Shown here piece by piece: positions 1 through 14,059 of a DNA stretch of 64,000 nt (position 1 is the stretch's first letter; each line of letters begins with the position of its first letter). Both the position numbers and the translations under genes were made by a program. A model generated the notes under the pieces. It searched no databases and had not been told where the DNA came from. It saw nothing but the letters and a program-made list of their open reading frames with translations. Source of the stretch: Agrypnia vestita (lineage: Eukaryota > Arthropoda > Insecta > Trichoptera > Phryganeidae); the NCBI GenBank assembly GCA_016648135.1, contig JADDOH010000312.1, positions 124,001 through 188,000 of the forward strand, in the 5' to 3' direction.

Positions 1-1867
1 TTTGCCGGCTACTGTACGAATCAGTTTACTCTACATACAAAATGAATCGTAGCTCACTTCGTGCTCATTTATGAACTAAGCTCTACGCGATTTCGAAACG
101 AATCTTCGTGTAAATGAACTTAAGAGGAAGAAGAATAGAAGCAATAATTTGATAATAAGGATTACTTAATTAGAACTAAAAAAAACTAAACGACACAAAG
201 TGAAAAAATTTCCTGTCTCAAGAAGTTAATTACTTTTGTTGTTAACGTGTTTTTGTAATATATAATTCATATTAGATTATTAATCTCCTTCAAACAATAC
301 TTTCCAAAGACCCCAAAAGAATTTCAAGCTTTTTGAACATTTATCATTTTGAAAAAGCACTCCCAGTTTGCTTAAACTAAAGAAGATTTTTACTTATGGT
401 GCAATGTGCAATACAGCCATCAGTCAACTTATTAAAGTGAACACCAGTTGAGTGATCGTTGTTTTTTATAGCAGAGAGTTTTATTACTAAATTTGAAATA
501 GGTTTTCCGCATCATTACTAAATTGCGAGACAAGAAATCACTACTGAATAAAGGGTTTAGGGTTAAATGAATACGTCACAAAGCGCGTTCCATTGCAAGT
601 CTTAAATACTTATCCTAGACAAGTTTCTACAAATATACAAAATATCCATAACATGGTTTTTAAATATGTATAACACTTTTTAATGCTAATTACCTGCGAA
701 CGGCTCCGCAGGTGGATTGTTATACATAGTGGAGAAATGTTATGAAATTTGCTAGCGCGCTACCCCGAACGTCCTGTTTTTGAGTTTCATGACTTATTTT
801 ATACTAGAAGCCCTCAAAAATACATCTTAATAATTTATTTTGTGAAAACATTTTTCTAAATAAACAATCACAGTTATTTATTATATTCTCGTAAACAAAA
901 ACCTCTTAATAATGTAACCCTCGAAAATGGAACAAAACAATCCAAAATGCGGATGGGATAAAGGAATCGATATCGGAAGTTGAAATATGTACTGAGTTAT
1001 TTGAGGCAGCATAATAATGTCGCGTGTCGTGGCTAGGGAGGAATGAATGAAAACACTGGAAATTAACTAGCGATTTATTAATTACTGATTAATTAACTAT
1101 TCAATGTACAAAGTCACTTAACACTATCAAACTTAACGCTACTCTTTAAATTACACTATTTCCTTTACTTTATTACACTATTACCTTTAATCGTAAATAA
1201 ACACTTTATTATCATTTCTATTTGTTTATTTACTTATTTGTGGGTGCATTCGGTGCATAGCGCCATTAATTGTTTAATAATTGTAAAAAAACAAAAGACA
1301 TCCTTTTTGTTTAAACAAAGTATCCAAGAACGCATAGGCGACATTTCTCCCCTTTTTTCCCCCTGATATATTTTTAATGCAATTCTATACCGTTCGACCG
1401 ATCGGACTCAAAATAAATTTGCAAACTTTTTCTTTTTACCTCCTATCCCTTTCCCCTCCTCTGATATATTTTAATTTATTAATACCAATGACATAATATG
1501 CGATATAGCAACGTACTTACTAGTTTTGATTTTCATTAAACTTAAATATAAAAAAAAACTAAATATTAAAAAAATCTAAATCAGAGTATTTGAATGAAAA
1601 AGCTTAAGTTAAAATTTAATTTTATTCAATAAAAATTTTGAAACCGTACCTACTAATTTTGAAAACGGAATGAGTTCAGCTATTAGATAGGAAGTTACGG
1701 ACGGATATTCAAAATTATTATTACTACATTTTCCACCATTTTAAATAATTTTTTCATAGCGTTAGGAAATTCAAATGCGCATTGAAAACGATACACATAT
1801 AAGCCACATTATGCTGAATCATCGCATTCTTTCTTTGATTAATAAAAACTAACCCATGATTTTATTG
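1..1867. other. intergenic, no gene seen
   Basis: AT-rich sequence without recognisable exons. The only structure noted is a small hairpin ACCTGCG...CGCAGGT near 693-713. Confidence 0.5.
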
Positions 1868-2114
1868 TACTCCCTTTCTCATTGAAACAGGTTTCGCGCC
1901 TATTACATGTGTAAAGCATTAAAATTTCGAAAAATCCAAAATTATACTATAATGATAAAAAAAAATTAACGAAAATTTATAAGATCATTTTTATCGTCGC
2001 TACGAGTCTGTCTGCAAAGTTTCAGTTCGATTGGACCACGGGAAAAGGATTGAAAATCGATCCAAAGTTTTTTTGGCAGACAAGCAGATGCTATGAGTTA
2101 AAAGAAAGGGAGTA
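1868..2114 (+). mobile_element. MITE with TACTCCCTTTCT ends, copy 1
   Basis: 247 bp from TACTCCCTTTCTCATTGA to the inverted AAGAAAGGGAGTA. Internal words ACGAGTCTGTCTGCAAAGTT, TTCGATTGGACCACGGGAAA and AAATCGATCCAAAGTTTTT recur in the other copies. Preceded by AACTAACCCATGA as in copy 3. Confidence 0.7.
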
Positions 2115-4091
2115 AAAATACTTTATACATTACATAATATTTCTGAATTTGAATTTTTGTAAATGTTAGTTTGGTATATATATGTTTATAATTATACCTA
2201 GGTATTTTATATTGTCTACGTTTTCTAATATATCATTTTCTAGCGTGACTTTTTTGTGGTTGTTATTATTGTATTTCCAATTATCACACATTTATTGAAT
2301 TAAAGCCATTTTGATGTTTCTTCCAACTCTTTAATTATATTGTAAATCGCTGTTTCCAGGTCTCTTTCCTCAATTGGATAAAGGGATCCTCAAAAATGGT
2401 GTTCTTCTGTGGTATTAATATCCTCATATTTAAATAACAGTAGGAATATGTTGGTAGCTTTATAAAACTCTATAAAAAATTGACTTGATTTATAAAAATA
2501 TTGTATCTATCCATTTAAAGAAGAGAGCCCGCGGATTCATTATTATTCTGGTGAAGACCAGTTATTATATCTTTGAGAGTGTTGTTGTATATATTTTTTG
2601 CAAACATTAAAAAGGGGTAATTTGTTTACCACCAATCGCCGGGGGCCACGCCTTGTTGTGTAATCTGTCACATCTGTATGACATTTCGGAAGGTAAATGC
2701 TAAACGCGTTTGTTGACCCACGGTGATCGGATTCCGCGAGCAGTACAGGGTGACCGAATAGCTGCTGATATCCAATCGAAATTCTGTATCCATTTGGTTT
2801 GATATAATTATTCTCATTTATTTCACACCACGTCAAATCCACTTCATTTTCAGACTCTTATATAGGTACACATGTCTATAAATATTAAAATGTGGATAGA
2901 TAAATATGAGCGTGGATTGAGGAACAAGAAAACTCGCTTAAATCGACCAATCAATCGGAGTATAAATTTGCTTGGTAAAGGTATGAGTTTTCAGGTTCTT
3001 TGATAACTGTCTACTAAGAAAAAAATTCGATAGATAAGATTAAGAGTAAGGAATAATTATAATCAATATTTATTTTTATTATAAAATCATATTATAAAAC
3101 AAAAAAACAGAAAAAAACGACCATAGACAGCGAAAATCAAACAAAAATATAAAACAAAAGTTGTATTCAGGGTTAAAATGAAATTAAAATAACTTGAATC
3201 CGAATCAGTCAGGGTATTAATGTATGGATAAATACGATATCTTTTTAAATTAATGCAAAGGAATCGAAAAATCGGTGTTAATTTTTAAAATCGTTTATAT
3301 AGAAATATATATGGTTTCTAAGATATATATAAAATATATATATATAGAAACTCCGGTCTAAACTAGGGGATATATAATAATAATTGTGAGTCATCATCGA
3401 ATTTTGTTAAATGGCTTCGTGTGTATGGATCCATGCATAAATGTGAGGTCGGGCGACTGTTGAAGTTGGGGAAAATACTCACCATCGACCTCGTTTTCTA
3501 ATACCCGTTAGAAAACAGATACGCTCCCTATAAAAAGTCTGTCTATACATGTGTAGGTACTAACTATTTCTGTAAAAATTATAACTTGTGAACTGCAATG
3601 TGGCTTCTCTGTAAGCTCATTTTTATCGCTTTGTTTTCGCATAGAAAACCTTTCCGGCATTCTTTCTCAAATACAGGACGAAGAATCCAAGAACTAAACC
3701 GAGACGACTTTATTAACGAAGTTATGGCATAAAAAAGTAGCCCCAACCAAGTTCAATCATTCTTTGCGTTAGGATATCTTTAAAGTCATTTGTATCTGAA
3801 GTTTTAAATATTGCTAAATGCTCCACAGCGTGATTGAAAATATATCGTCTTATTAAATAACATTTGCAAATAAGCAGTTCCTTAATTATATTTTTTGTAG
3901 GGCACACACACGCATACAAATTTATGCAAACAGATTTTTATATATAAAAACGAGGATTGTTATGATGTAAATATAATAACAGACAGCGCGTATTCAGTTG
4001 TTGCACTCCCTGTGCGCAAAAAAATTGTTTTTTTCATTGCAGGGTATAAAGAAACCAAGACACGGAATAAACTGTTTTATTAAAGCCTTCT

Positions 4092-4383
4092 TACTCCCTT
4101 TCTTTTAACTCGTACCGTCTGCTTGCTTGCTTGTCTGTCGAAAAAATTTTGGATCGATTTTTAACCCTTTTACCGTGATCCAATCGAGCCGAAACTTTGC
4201 AGACAGACTCGTGGCGACGATAATGATCTAACAAATTTTTGTTTTAAAAATTAAATCGTTTTAAGTATAATTTTGGATTTTGTGAAATTTTTTATTACTC
4301 GCTTTCGTAGCGTCGCCCGACTCGAGTCCGACGCGTAGTTAAGCGCCAAACCTGTTTCTACTAGTAAATGAGAAAAATAGTAT
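4092..4383 (-). mobile_element. MITE with TACTCCCTTTCT ends, copy 2 (inverted)
   Basis: Reverse-complement member of the same family: TACTCCCTTTCTTTTAACTC on the left, GATCCAATCGAGCCGAAACT and GCAGACAGACTCGTGGCGAC inside. The second end is decayed (AAATGAGAAAAATAGTA). It is followed by TATGGGTTA, the complement of the flank seen at the other copies. Confidence 0.68.
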
Positions 4384-5147
4384 AATAAAAACTGTTTTTT
4401 ATGGGTTATTTTTTAATTTATTTAAATATGTAGAAACATAATATTGCATAATGATAATTATAGTAAAGTATAAATGCTTACTTATTGCGCGGTCAGCCAA
4501 CAATTGCACAGCTGAAAAGCCATTCGGAAATGACTGTTCGAATTCTTACAGCGGACAAAAAGTTCATACTTACCGACCAATATTAATGTAAGATATAATA
4601 TGGTATTAATCGTACTGTTTTATCGGGTATTTTATATTCAGTGGTATTTAATTTTAAAGGAGCGTTACTTAATTTTGTTCAGTGTTTGTTAAAGGTGTAG
4701 ATTAGTTTGGAATTTTTTTTATCTGTCTATTTTTTATTTGTTTTTTTTTGCGTGAAAAATAATTTATATAATACCTATACCAAGAGTCACCCTGTAGATA
4801 CAGAAAAGCTCACGGTCAAGCGATCTCCGTACTGCTCGAGTTGTTGTTTGAGTGATGTATTCCTCTGACCACAGAGCTGACAATCTATTATTATAAAATC
4901 ATCTCTTCTCTTCCAGATAAGTCCCCAACATGAGTAATTATGAAGTTCATTTTATCAGAGAGAATTTTTAGTTTAAAGAAATGTGTACGTATAAGGGAAA
5001 ATATTTGAAATAGATTCATAAATATGAAATAAATATTAATTATATTCTGTGAATCAGTTAAGATAATGTGAGGTAATGTTAGCATTCATAATTTTTATTA
5101 TAAAAATCTTTAAAAAAAACTAACCCATGAAAACCAAGTTTTTATTA

Positions 5148-5418
5148 TACTCCCTTTCTCATTGAATCAGGTTTCGTGTCTAATGCACGCATCGGGGTCA
5201 TTACTAATTTGAATTAAATTTCGAAAAATCCAAAATTATACCTACTATAATTATTTAATTTTTTTAACTAAAATTTGTTAGATCATTTTTATCATCGCCA
5301 CGAGTCTGCCTGCAAATTTTCAGCTCGATTGGATCACGGGAAAAGGGTTAAAAATCGATCCAAAGTTTTTCCGGCAGACAACAAACCGCAGACGCTACGA
5401 GTTAAAAGAAAGGGAGTA
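5148..5418 (+). mobile_element. MITE with TACTCCCTTTCT ends, copy 3
   Basis: 271 bp, TACTCCCTTTCTCATTGAAT to AAAAGAAAGGGAGTA, the best preserved member here. A more distant relative (GCAAAATTTCAGCTCGATTG, GATGACGGGAAG) lies around 37680-37800. Confidence 0.7.
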
Positions 5419-5989
5419 AGTAGGTACGCCTTTATTAAAATGCATTGATTGGTCGTGACGTATTAGCTCTTGTATATCTGTGTACCATACACCAGTAACG
5501 CACGTACTCGTGTAAGTGAAATGACGTGTTTTGGCGGGAATTTAAAATGTTGAATTTTAAAATCATTCTAATACTCTTAACATGTACAAAAAAATTCTTC
5601 GACGTATTTTCAAGACCCAAAGTAAAGATTATTCTATTTTAAAAAAAAGTTAAATTTCCCTCTTGGTAACTCCCGGAATATTCTATATTATATATTTTTT
5701 CGAAAGACAGATTTTTTTGTGATTCATCCAATATGTTTTAGAGATTATCTCATTGCTTACAGTATTGGTGATATCCTTCTGATTTTTCTGCTGATTTTCG
5801 GATAATTCAGAAAATTCCGGTAATTAATCTATAAAATGATAGTTTTTAAAAATACTATTTAATTTGTCAAGATCAACATAACTTATGTTATTTTCTTCTT
5901 CTTAAGAAATATTTCCTTCTCGTTCTCTCATCTATTTTTATTCGGCAACGAGTCTTCGGCGTCGGGTTCCAGGCGATTGTGTCTCCCTG

Positions 5990-6190
5990 TTGATGATCTA
6001 ATGAAATTACAAAAATAATGTACTGAATTCGAGATTTTATAGGAAACCTATAAATTTATAGGAAACGTGATATTGGAAGGGATAGATACATATTATAAAA
6101 TCTAAGATTCATTAAATTTTAAATTAGCAATCCTCGCGGCCTTCATTCGAAACATTTTTTAATTTTTTTTGTATATTGCTGCCGTATATG
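5990..6190. repeat. dispersed repeat shared (inverted) with 8900-9060
   Basis: GAATTCGAGATTTTATAGGA, TATTGGAAGGGATAGATAC, TAGCAATCCTCGCGGCCTTC and ATTCGAAACATTTTTTAATT correspond to the complement of 8900-9060 (AGTTTCGAATGCAGTCACCG, AGGATAACTATTTTAAAATG, ATCTTGTCCCTTCCAAAATC, TCCTTTAAAATCTCGAATTC). Confidence 0.55.
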
Positions 6191-8899
6191 AGAAAACATA
6201 TATTTTGGATAAAAAGTGGAAATTGAATATTTATGTATTCACAGAATATTATGGAATATTAAAATCTGAATAAAATGATTATGTATACTAATACATATAT
6301 AAAGAGGTAATGTTTGTAAGTTTAGATGTAAGAGGTAATCTCCGAAACTACACATTCGATTTCTAAAATTCTTTCACCAATATATGGAATGGACTTTCAG
6401 AGAAGACATAGGCTATATAGACTTATCGTGGTGACCTATTATACTCGTACAACGAGAGTTGACGAAAAAATGGTCGAGTTATGCGTTTTTTACAAACGCT
6501 ATCTTAATTTTAAAAGATATTTTAATACTTTCTATGGGGAAGTTGTAGAACTCAAAAAGTTCTATAAAAAATTTGCACCGATATATATGATATGACTAAA
6601 AGTTACTAAGAATCTATGCGTGCTAAGCCGAGCGGGTAATCTAGTATAGGATAATTGTAATATGAATATTACGAGATACACATTTTTATTTATTTTATCT
6701 TAAAATGATTTTTATGGGGGTTTAAAAATGTACATCTATTCAATATAGATTATTTTCTGTATAATATAAAAATCGCATTGAATTAATAAATGGTTAATAC
6801 TCATAATAGAATAAAACAATTCTGGTGGATGAGTACGAAAACGATTATGCTCATAAATGGTTACCGAATTCAAACCCAAGTAATTTGCCAGTCATAGTCA
6901 GCCCTTTACTATGTTGTTTTATTTATAACTCTGGATGGTATAATGTTCGTCTCGATGGCCCGCAACCGTCACGGGATGTTTATTGCTTCGTGTGAGAAGG
7001 GTGGGATCTCCGCGGGCGGACAGCGGCCAGCGGCTGATGCAACACAAAGAGGAATACCATAAACAGAAAAAGAGTTTCCAATCTTATATATTTTTTGTGC
7101 AGCGATTAAATCGAGCGAATAATACAATCAGAAAAGCAAAACCTCAAATTAATCTTAATGTTTTCATAAAAAAAATGGGCAGAGCAATGAGCGCTCACCG
7201 GGGATAAACCACGGCATATAAGGTGGCGATTATGGGCAGTAAATTTTAAGGGGTGGTAAACTGAGGGCGGAATATAAAAATTAGATTTAGGAAAAATATT
7301 CGAATTTCCGTTTTGTATTAAAAAGTTAAAGAGCACTTTTAAGGTCCATTTCTAAATACGGTTTTTAAACCATCAGCAAATAAATCTGTTGGAAAAATAT
7401 CAATGTTCTAAAGATTCGGCAAAGAGCAATAAACAAGGACATAAAACTATAATACGTCAAATATCACCAAAAATACTCCACGATCAACAAACTTTCCATC
7501 CTAGGAAACGAGTATGCACAAATTGCAGATATTATTATATAAAAGAACAATTATTATAAAAGATACTGTTTTATAAATTTCATATGTATGTATGTATATA
7601 TATACATTTGTAAATGATCATGCATGCTGATATATATTTACATATGTAATGTACATGTACACTGTTATCTAGATATGTACAAGATTTTTATTTTATTGTA
7701 ATATGTGTAAACCGTAGAAAAAAAAACAAATACATATACATTTTTAAGGCCAACATGATTTAGTTCATATACATAGTTTGCAGTGTTGCTGCCAAATGAA
7801 TCTAATAAAATAACCAAAACCTGACTGGTTGATTTACAATAGTTTTATAATTTAATTGTATAAAAAAAAATTGTAGTATAAACCTCGATATGCTTGTGTG
7901 CGGTTGTAACTGTGTGTATGCGAGGCTCAAGAGGGGCATACAGAATGACGGCACGAAAAGTGCGCTCGTAAAGACAGACGGTCTCGGGATAAACCTAATA
8001 TTGTGTATTGATGTTTTCTTACTGGAATAAACAAGTGAACTAACGCCGGAGTATTATTGGGAATACGAGACCCTACACTACAGTAATGAATGTAGCTATA
8101 TCCTTACATATTATAAGAGAAACGATAAAAAATAGTAGGGGAGGCATTCTGAAATTTGCTTGAGGGTGGTACTAGGACCAGGCGCGAGCAGTTAGTACAT
8201 TGATGCATTAGTTATAATTATTGATGTATTTTGAAAAAAAAGCAAACTTAAATATTTATATTACGACATAAAATCTTAATAATTATCTGACTGCGCGCCG
8301 CTGCTAGGAACATCACTGGCGCTCACAATAAGGTACCAGACAAAATTGCTCTCGTAGATATATAATGAGGAATTTTTCAATCAGCTCTACGAATTACATC
8401 AAACTTTGTGTTTTATGTACAGTAACAAATTTATTTTATTATAACTTCACAGAATTTTTCTTGTTCAAAATGAACTTGTCTACCGCATATCATAAGTACT
8501 TGATATCCAATTATAAAGTATTTTATTCACAAACTGAAATAATGGATTTGGAGTTTACATTTAAATATTAAAATGCTTCATTGTTTAAAATTTTTTCTTA
8601 ATACTTTTTGGTTATTTATAGTAGGTATATACGTTATAAATATTCTGGATTGTTTTTATATGGTTTTTTATTTACGAATTGTATACTTTATCACAATTTT
8701 TTGAAAAATAATATAAGTCTGGGTTGCCAACATGTTATTTTGATTATAAATAAAAATATTAATTTGAGTTCCTATTTCACGGAATTACGCAGATAATATT
8801 TTTGGTAGGAAGGAAAGTGAAAAAAATTAAGAAAAAAAAAAAGAATAGGAATAATACGTTGGGTATAAAAACAAAGGCAAAAATATCCAAAAAAAAAAA

Positions 8900-9060
8900 G
8901 TTTCGAATGCAGTCACCGAGGATAACTATTTTAAAATGTGCTGAATTCTAGATCTTGTCCCTTCCAAAATCATGTCTTCTATAAATTCATAGGCTACGTT
9001 TCCTTTAAAATCTCGAATTCTGTATCCAATTTTTTTTAATGGATATTGCTGCCTTTGCTT
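8900..9060. repeat. dispersed repeat, inverted partner of 5990-6190
   Basis: Same words as the partner in the opposite direction, ending TTTTTTTTAATGGATATTGC and TGCCTTTGC. No coding potential. Confidence 0.55.
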
Positions 9061-10629
9061 TTATACCCCACATATGTGGTATACTTTATCCATCAATTAT
9101 ATTATAATGGTATATATAACGTTAACTCACAGTTTTCGGTTTGATTTTTAAATGAATTAAATTCATATGAATTATATATAATTCTGTTTGTTAGGAAATA
9201 TAAATTCTTGTATTATAGAACGGTTAAAAAACATATAAGCAGGCGTGGCAGAAAAATAAGAAGAAGAGGAAATAAAAAAGATGAAATGTATGATGCTCAT
9301 ATATTTGTATCCATCACAAGGATTAAAAAAAGATTTAACCAATAAACTTTCAGAGAAAAGCATAAAGATGTTACAGAAAAAGAAGTTGTAATAAAGTAGA
9401 ACTATAAGTCACAATAAAAAAAGCGTAACCCACATAGAAGCACAGAAAATCATAAAACAGGTGTGGAAGACAAACAATAAGCAGAAGAAATGATTACTTA
9501 TGAGTACTTTTTGACGAATTATTGCAATAATCTGTGGTCCTTGAAAAATAAATAGTTTCCTTTTTTTAACGACCTTCTGGTCGAAGAGAAATCCACCCCT
9601 TGACTTCGTCATTGTCCGGTTACTGGTCACTAGTCTGTCTCTTGCAGGTCCGTTTTTGTAAGACAGTTTAATGTTCCAGGTTACAGACTTCTGACATTCT
9701 TTATACCATTGCCATTGTCCATAGCCAGCAGACTATTTCTGTTATAACTCTTTCATGGTGCTAATTTTTATACGTGGATGAGGTATCGACCCTTCGCACA
9801 TACCTTAAGCTTATTAAACAAAGGTTAATTTTGAGTTGTTGTATCAAAATTTACATGATACATAGAGTTTTATAGTGTAATAAATTGACAGGACATTCTC
9901 AGTTTTTGACATTTTCTATAAACATTTTATTTGAGTAAAAATATATAGTATTAAATTTACTTGCATACTTTATGGCTTCGACTACTATTTAATACATAGT
10001 GTTGTGTCAAAAACACGATATTTTTATTAAAATATTTTGGGAATGGACAAATTCCACGTCAGCCTAAGGTAACAAGTATTTCAACTTCTTCGCTTCAACT
10101 TCAGGCTTCTATGAGTAATTTTCCAGTAATTGTTAAACATTGACCACCGTGCTGTTCGATGCCCAACTCCGAAAATGGTATGTTATTTACATAGTATAGA
10201 CTTCTTTCCTTGAACGGTAAAATTTTATTTCGATACCACAGGAATGTACATGAACGAGAACGCATTTAAAATGAATAAATAAATATCTTAATCATTTCAG
10301 CTTTTAGACAAGAACAAATGGCTTCTTTGCAGAAAAGGGTTTTGTATTAGTTCATTGACACGGCGTTTGCCAGCGAGCGGACGGACATTGTTGACTCGCG
10401 GTCATCTTAATTCTGCACCTGGACAGGAATCTTAAGCCCACGTATTAGTGCATGAATCAGCGTTCGTGAAGCGGTGGTAGAATGCGACCACTATAAATTG
10501 GCGTGCGAGGGAGGGCGTCCCTGTCGCGAAACAGAAGTTGCCAGGGTGTAAATTTATCACACAATACATAATATACAGAGTGCCCGGTGACCGGTGTCGG
10601 AGCCTTTAATAGAATTTGGTCGGGCAACA

Positions 10630-10790
10630 CTAAAGAAACAAACCAGTAATGGCGGCCGCTCTATCCAGAGTCCTGTCAAATGATAATATTGGTCCATTAT
10701 TTGCTTTATCAGCTTCGCAAAACTTTAATACTTCATTGGCAATTGTTCTTGCACCATCCCGGACTGTTTTGGATATTTGGACATAATAAT
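10630..10790 (-). pseudogene. transposase-like N-terminal HTH fragment
   Basis: Minus-strand reading GARTIANEVLKFCEADKANN then GPILSFDRTLDRAAAITGLF resembles the N-terminal helix-turn-helix region found in IS630/pogo-like transposases of insects (pattern: E-x-x-x-K-E-N-x-x-x-I-x-x-h-x-x-T-x-x-A-A-x-x-T-G). It is truncated, and the upstream part is interrupted by the hAT-like MITE. The identification rests on the pattern only. Confidence 0.45.
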
Positions 10791-10814
10791 TTAGTGTATA
10801 TTGGAAATCCCAGC

Positions 10815-11412
10815 TAGGGAATGCAATCCGGATTATCCGTAATCCGAAAAATCCGGATATCCGCACATTTTTAAAAATCGAATCCGGATTATTTGAATAA
10901 TAAGAAATTTTAACAAAAAAATCGAAACGAGCGAGTCTGTCGGCTCTGGAGGTTACAGGCGTTGAATCAGAGCGTGCTTTTTCCGCAGCAGGAATTATGT
11001 GCAACCGAATTCGCAGCAGGTTAAACGACAGCACTTTAGATGCCTTATTATTTTTGAGATCACATTTTGTCTCAAAAAATTACACAGTTTTTTTACGTTG
11101 TTTTTATGTTAATTTAAGTGATGTTAAATTGTTTTGTTACTTTTGTTTATGTTTAATAATTTGAGTCTATTTGTCTTTATTTTTGTTCTTCAGAGTTTCT
11201 TTTATTTTGTACTGTTGATTATTTTATTAACGAGTATTTTAACAGACTGATTATTTTAATAAAAATTACACAAATAACATTTTTTTAAATAATCATTTCA
11301 TTCGATTTTCATGTGCTTTTATTTTAATCCATAAAATCAGTAAAATCTGGATTGGAACAAAACCCGTTCTTAAAAATCCGGATTTTAAAACAGAACGGAT
11401 TTGCATTCCCTA
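10815..11412. mobile_element. hAT-like MITE with target duplication
   Basis: 598 bp with ends TAGGGAATGCAATCCG and the complement of TAGGGAATGCAAATCCG. Repeated ATCCGGATT motifs lie near both ends. Flanks ATCCCAGC (10807-10814) and GTCCCAGC (11413-11420) differ at one base, fitting an 8-bp hAT duplication. It is AT-rich inside with no ORF, hence non-autonomous. It is inserted next to a transposase-like coding remnant. Confidence 0.75.
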
Positions 11413-12023
11413 GTCCCAGCTCACGCGCAAATACGAGATTGAACTGAATAACAAGGCGAGGGGTTACCGCCGGGTGCGGGCGGGGCGGGTTTTAGTTCCA
11501 TAGTCGCCGCACGCCAATTTACGTTGGTCAAGCTCTGGTATGTTGGTCCTGTGGTCAGGCATGCGATGAATCGATCTTCGAGTGCCCTGTTAGCAACTTT
11601 ACAGCCGAGGATCGGACGCATGCAAATTGATGATTTGCACTTATTTAAATAACTGTAAATGAATGTGTTCATATGCCAGCCGTCAATCAATTATTTAGAT
11701 GTGGTTAGAGTTGCTAAATACCTGTCATGGTGGTCCGCCGTACATAAAGATTCTTTAAAGGTGATTGAATATGATCAAAGTTGTGCCACTAAGAAAAATG
11801 ATTATAATGTTAGTAAATTGAATGAATAACTTTCAGTAATATTTTTATTTTTATCGCCAGCTAATTTTCAATTCGAAATTATTTTTATAAATAACATTTT
11901 TTCTATTCAGAATATTTTGTATACCTATATTCAAAATATTCGAGAACACAATACTGAATTTCATCCGCAGGGGAACACCATTTATCAAAAATATTATAGA
12001 TATCTCAGTAACTATTCCTTTAT

Positions 12024-12383
12024 ATGGGAAAGTACGTATGGAAGTCTTTTTAGGTGTTTATAGGGCTTAGAACCTATCGTACGGCCGATCACTTTACGCA
12101 ATGTAATGTTCACCGATTCCAAGTGATATTGTATGGTTTATGGGAATGACAAATTTCAATTACAGGTGGCGGTAGTAAAATACAACTCACATATGAAACA
12201 AGGTGTGCAAATTAAACATATATACAACTTCCAAAATCTGATAGGTAGGTATGGTATTCTACCATTAGGTACCTAGAATAATTGGTGAACGTTACATTGT
12301 GTAAAGTGATCACTTAAGTCAGCCGTATGATAGATCGTAAGCCCTATGAACACCCAAAAAGACTTCCATACCTACTTTCCCAT
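12024..12383. mobile_element. long inverted-repeat (foldback) MITE
   Basis: About 360 bp with arms of roughly 100 bp. The left arm has TATGGGAAAGTACGTATGGA, AGTCTTTTTAGGTGTTTATA and GGGCTTAGAACCTATCGTAC. The right arm is their complement ending ACTTCCATACCTACTTTCCC. Related single arms occur at 39130-39250 and 60605-60705, each with GATCACTTTACACAATG-like or ACACAATGCAACGTTCACC text. Confidence 0.7.
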
Positions 12384-12736
12384 AAAAAATGGCTTCGTCT
12401 CTATAACTTTGATTATTTTTTTCTCTTTTATTCAATCGTGTTTAATTTATCACGCCTTTTTGTGAATTTGTTTATTTTTTAATATTATTTGGAGTGTAAA
12501 ATTTATATGTAAAATTTTTTGGGGAAATAATTTCATAAAACAACAAAACAACAAGCAACTAGACGGTTCGAAATTCACGATTAAATTGTCAAAAAATGTG
12601 TCATTTCATCGTCATACTCTAGAACTGTCCATACTAATCAATGACAAATTATACTGGAGAGTGAATAAAAGATTCGGCTATACTTTGAACATCTCTAATT
12701 ATAAATATTACCCCTAGTAAAATTTCTTTGATCTTT

Positions 12737-12960
12737 TATTAAATCAAACATAATAATTTCGTTGTCTGTTCGTCTGTTTGTCTTCGTAACTTCGTGTTAT
12801 GTCCGTAATTTCGTTCGAATTCACGGCTAAAAACAAATTAAACAGCCGGAGATGGGGCACGAACCCCGGGACAGCAAACCCGATCCTCTCCGTGGACCGC
12901 CAAAAATATGCTACAAATATATACTAGGGCTTAGCAAAGACGTGAACCAACCAACGATTG
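12737..12960. repeat. dispersed repeat, copy B
   Basis: ATAATAATTTCGTTGTCTGT, GTCCGTAATTTCGTTCGAAT, ACGAACCCCGGGACAGCAAA and AGGGCTTAGCAAAGACGTGA parallel 34795-35065, with one internal stretch missing. Confidence 0.55.
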
Positions 12961-14059
12961 ATGGTATGGACGTAGTGTAGTGCAAACGAAGGAAGATCAC
13001 ATGATTCACAAAATCATGAGTATTGAAACTTTTAAATAAAGACCGCTGGCAACTTGAATTTAAAGTGAGTGATGGATAACCGAGGAAGAAGAACAGAATA
13101 ATAAAAGTAGCCGACACTGGTAAAAGAACGGGATAAGACAAAGAAAGAAGAAGTAGATAATGTATTTTTGCCTAGTGAGGAAACAAAAAATCTGTCTATC
13201 CTCATCCTTATATGTATTACTTGTCATTAGTGTTTGAACAGAATTGTTTCTTAGAATCGTGCAGAAAACCAAAAGCCTTAATTAATTCCTAAAATTATAT
13301 AGCATCTCTTTCTAATACTTTTAATATAAACACAATAAGGCGAAACGCGACTCAGTAAAATAAAAAGGAGAACTTAAAAAATAATTGTTTTTATTTCCAC
13401 ATGTGTGATTATTGAGTTCTATAAACTTACCTACCTCTGAAACAATAAAAAAACTGTCAATGACCTTAATTACAAATTGCACAATAAAGCGATTTTAACA
13501 ACAATTTATACATTTAAGAAATATCAAGTTATGTGTACATGTATTATATAAAGCATGCGATCTATAAAAAAATAATATCTAACCAACTTAAAAAATATAC
13601 CTACTTAGGTACGTAAAAAATAAATGACATTGAAATAAATTGTTGTTTTTTAAATATTTTATAAATGATTGAAATTTGTTAAATAAGTACAAAATAAATA
13701 TAAAATTGTTATTAATATAGATCTGTTATTTTAAATCATTTAACCTACTCGTATGCCTATCCATTTACACTTATACATCAAATTTTAAAAGGCCCTATCG
13801 AACCACGCCTTGCGATTTAATTTATTAATCATATTTTAAAATTGTTTAATTTACAGTTGAAATTTTTTAGTTCAATTTTTGAAACTGCCAAAGAGTTTGT
13901 TAATTTTCTATTCTGTCGGTCTATTCTATAAAATGTTGACATTATTACGAAGCTTTTGTTAGAGACCATCGTTAGTCGAATCTTTTGTTTGTGAAAATTT
14001 CCAGAGATGTCGCTGTTGAAAAATTAATAATATTTTTATCGACTTCAAATTCTGTATTT

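Larger units (their letters stand above)
5419..10629. other. intergenic, repeats only
   Basis: Apart from the repeat pair at 5990-6190 and 8900-9060 nothing is supported. A GC-richer patch at about 6950-7030 and another at about 7890-8095 look like old mobile-element pieces. Short ORFs here have no recognisable motifs. Confidence 0.4.

Noticed and set aside
6983..7336. ORFs around a GC-rich patch at 6950-7030
   Set aside because: Short, overlapping on both strands, low-complexity composition; no family resemblance.
7870..8095. Possible solo LTR (GC-richer, AATAAA twice, ending CCCTACACTACA)
   Set aside because: No matching second LTR, no primer-binding site and no clear target duplication could be found.
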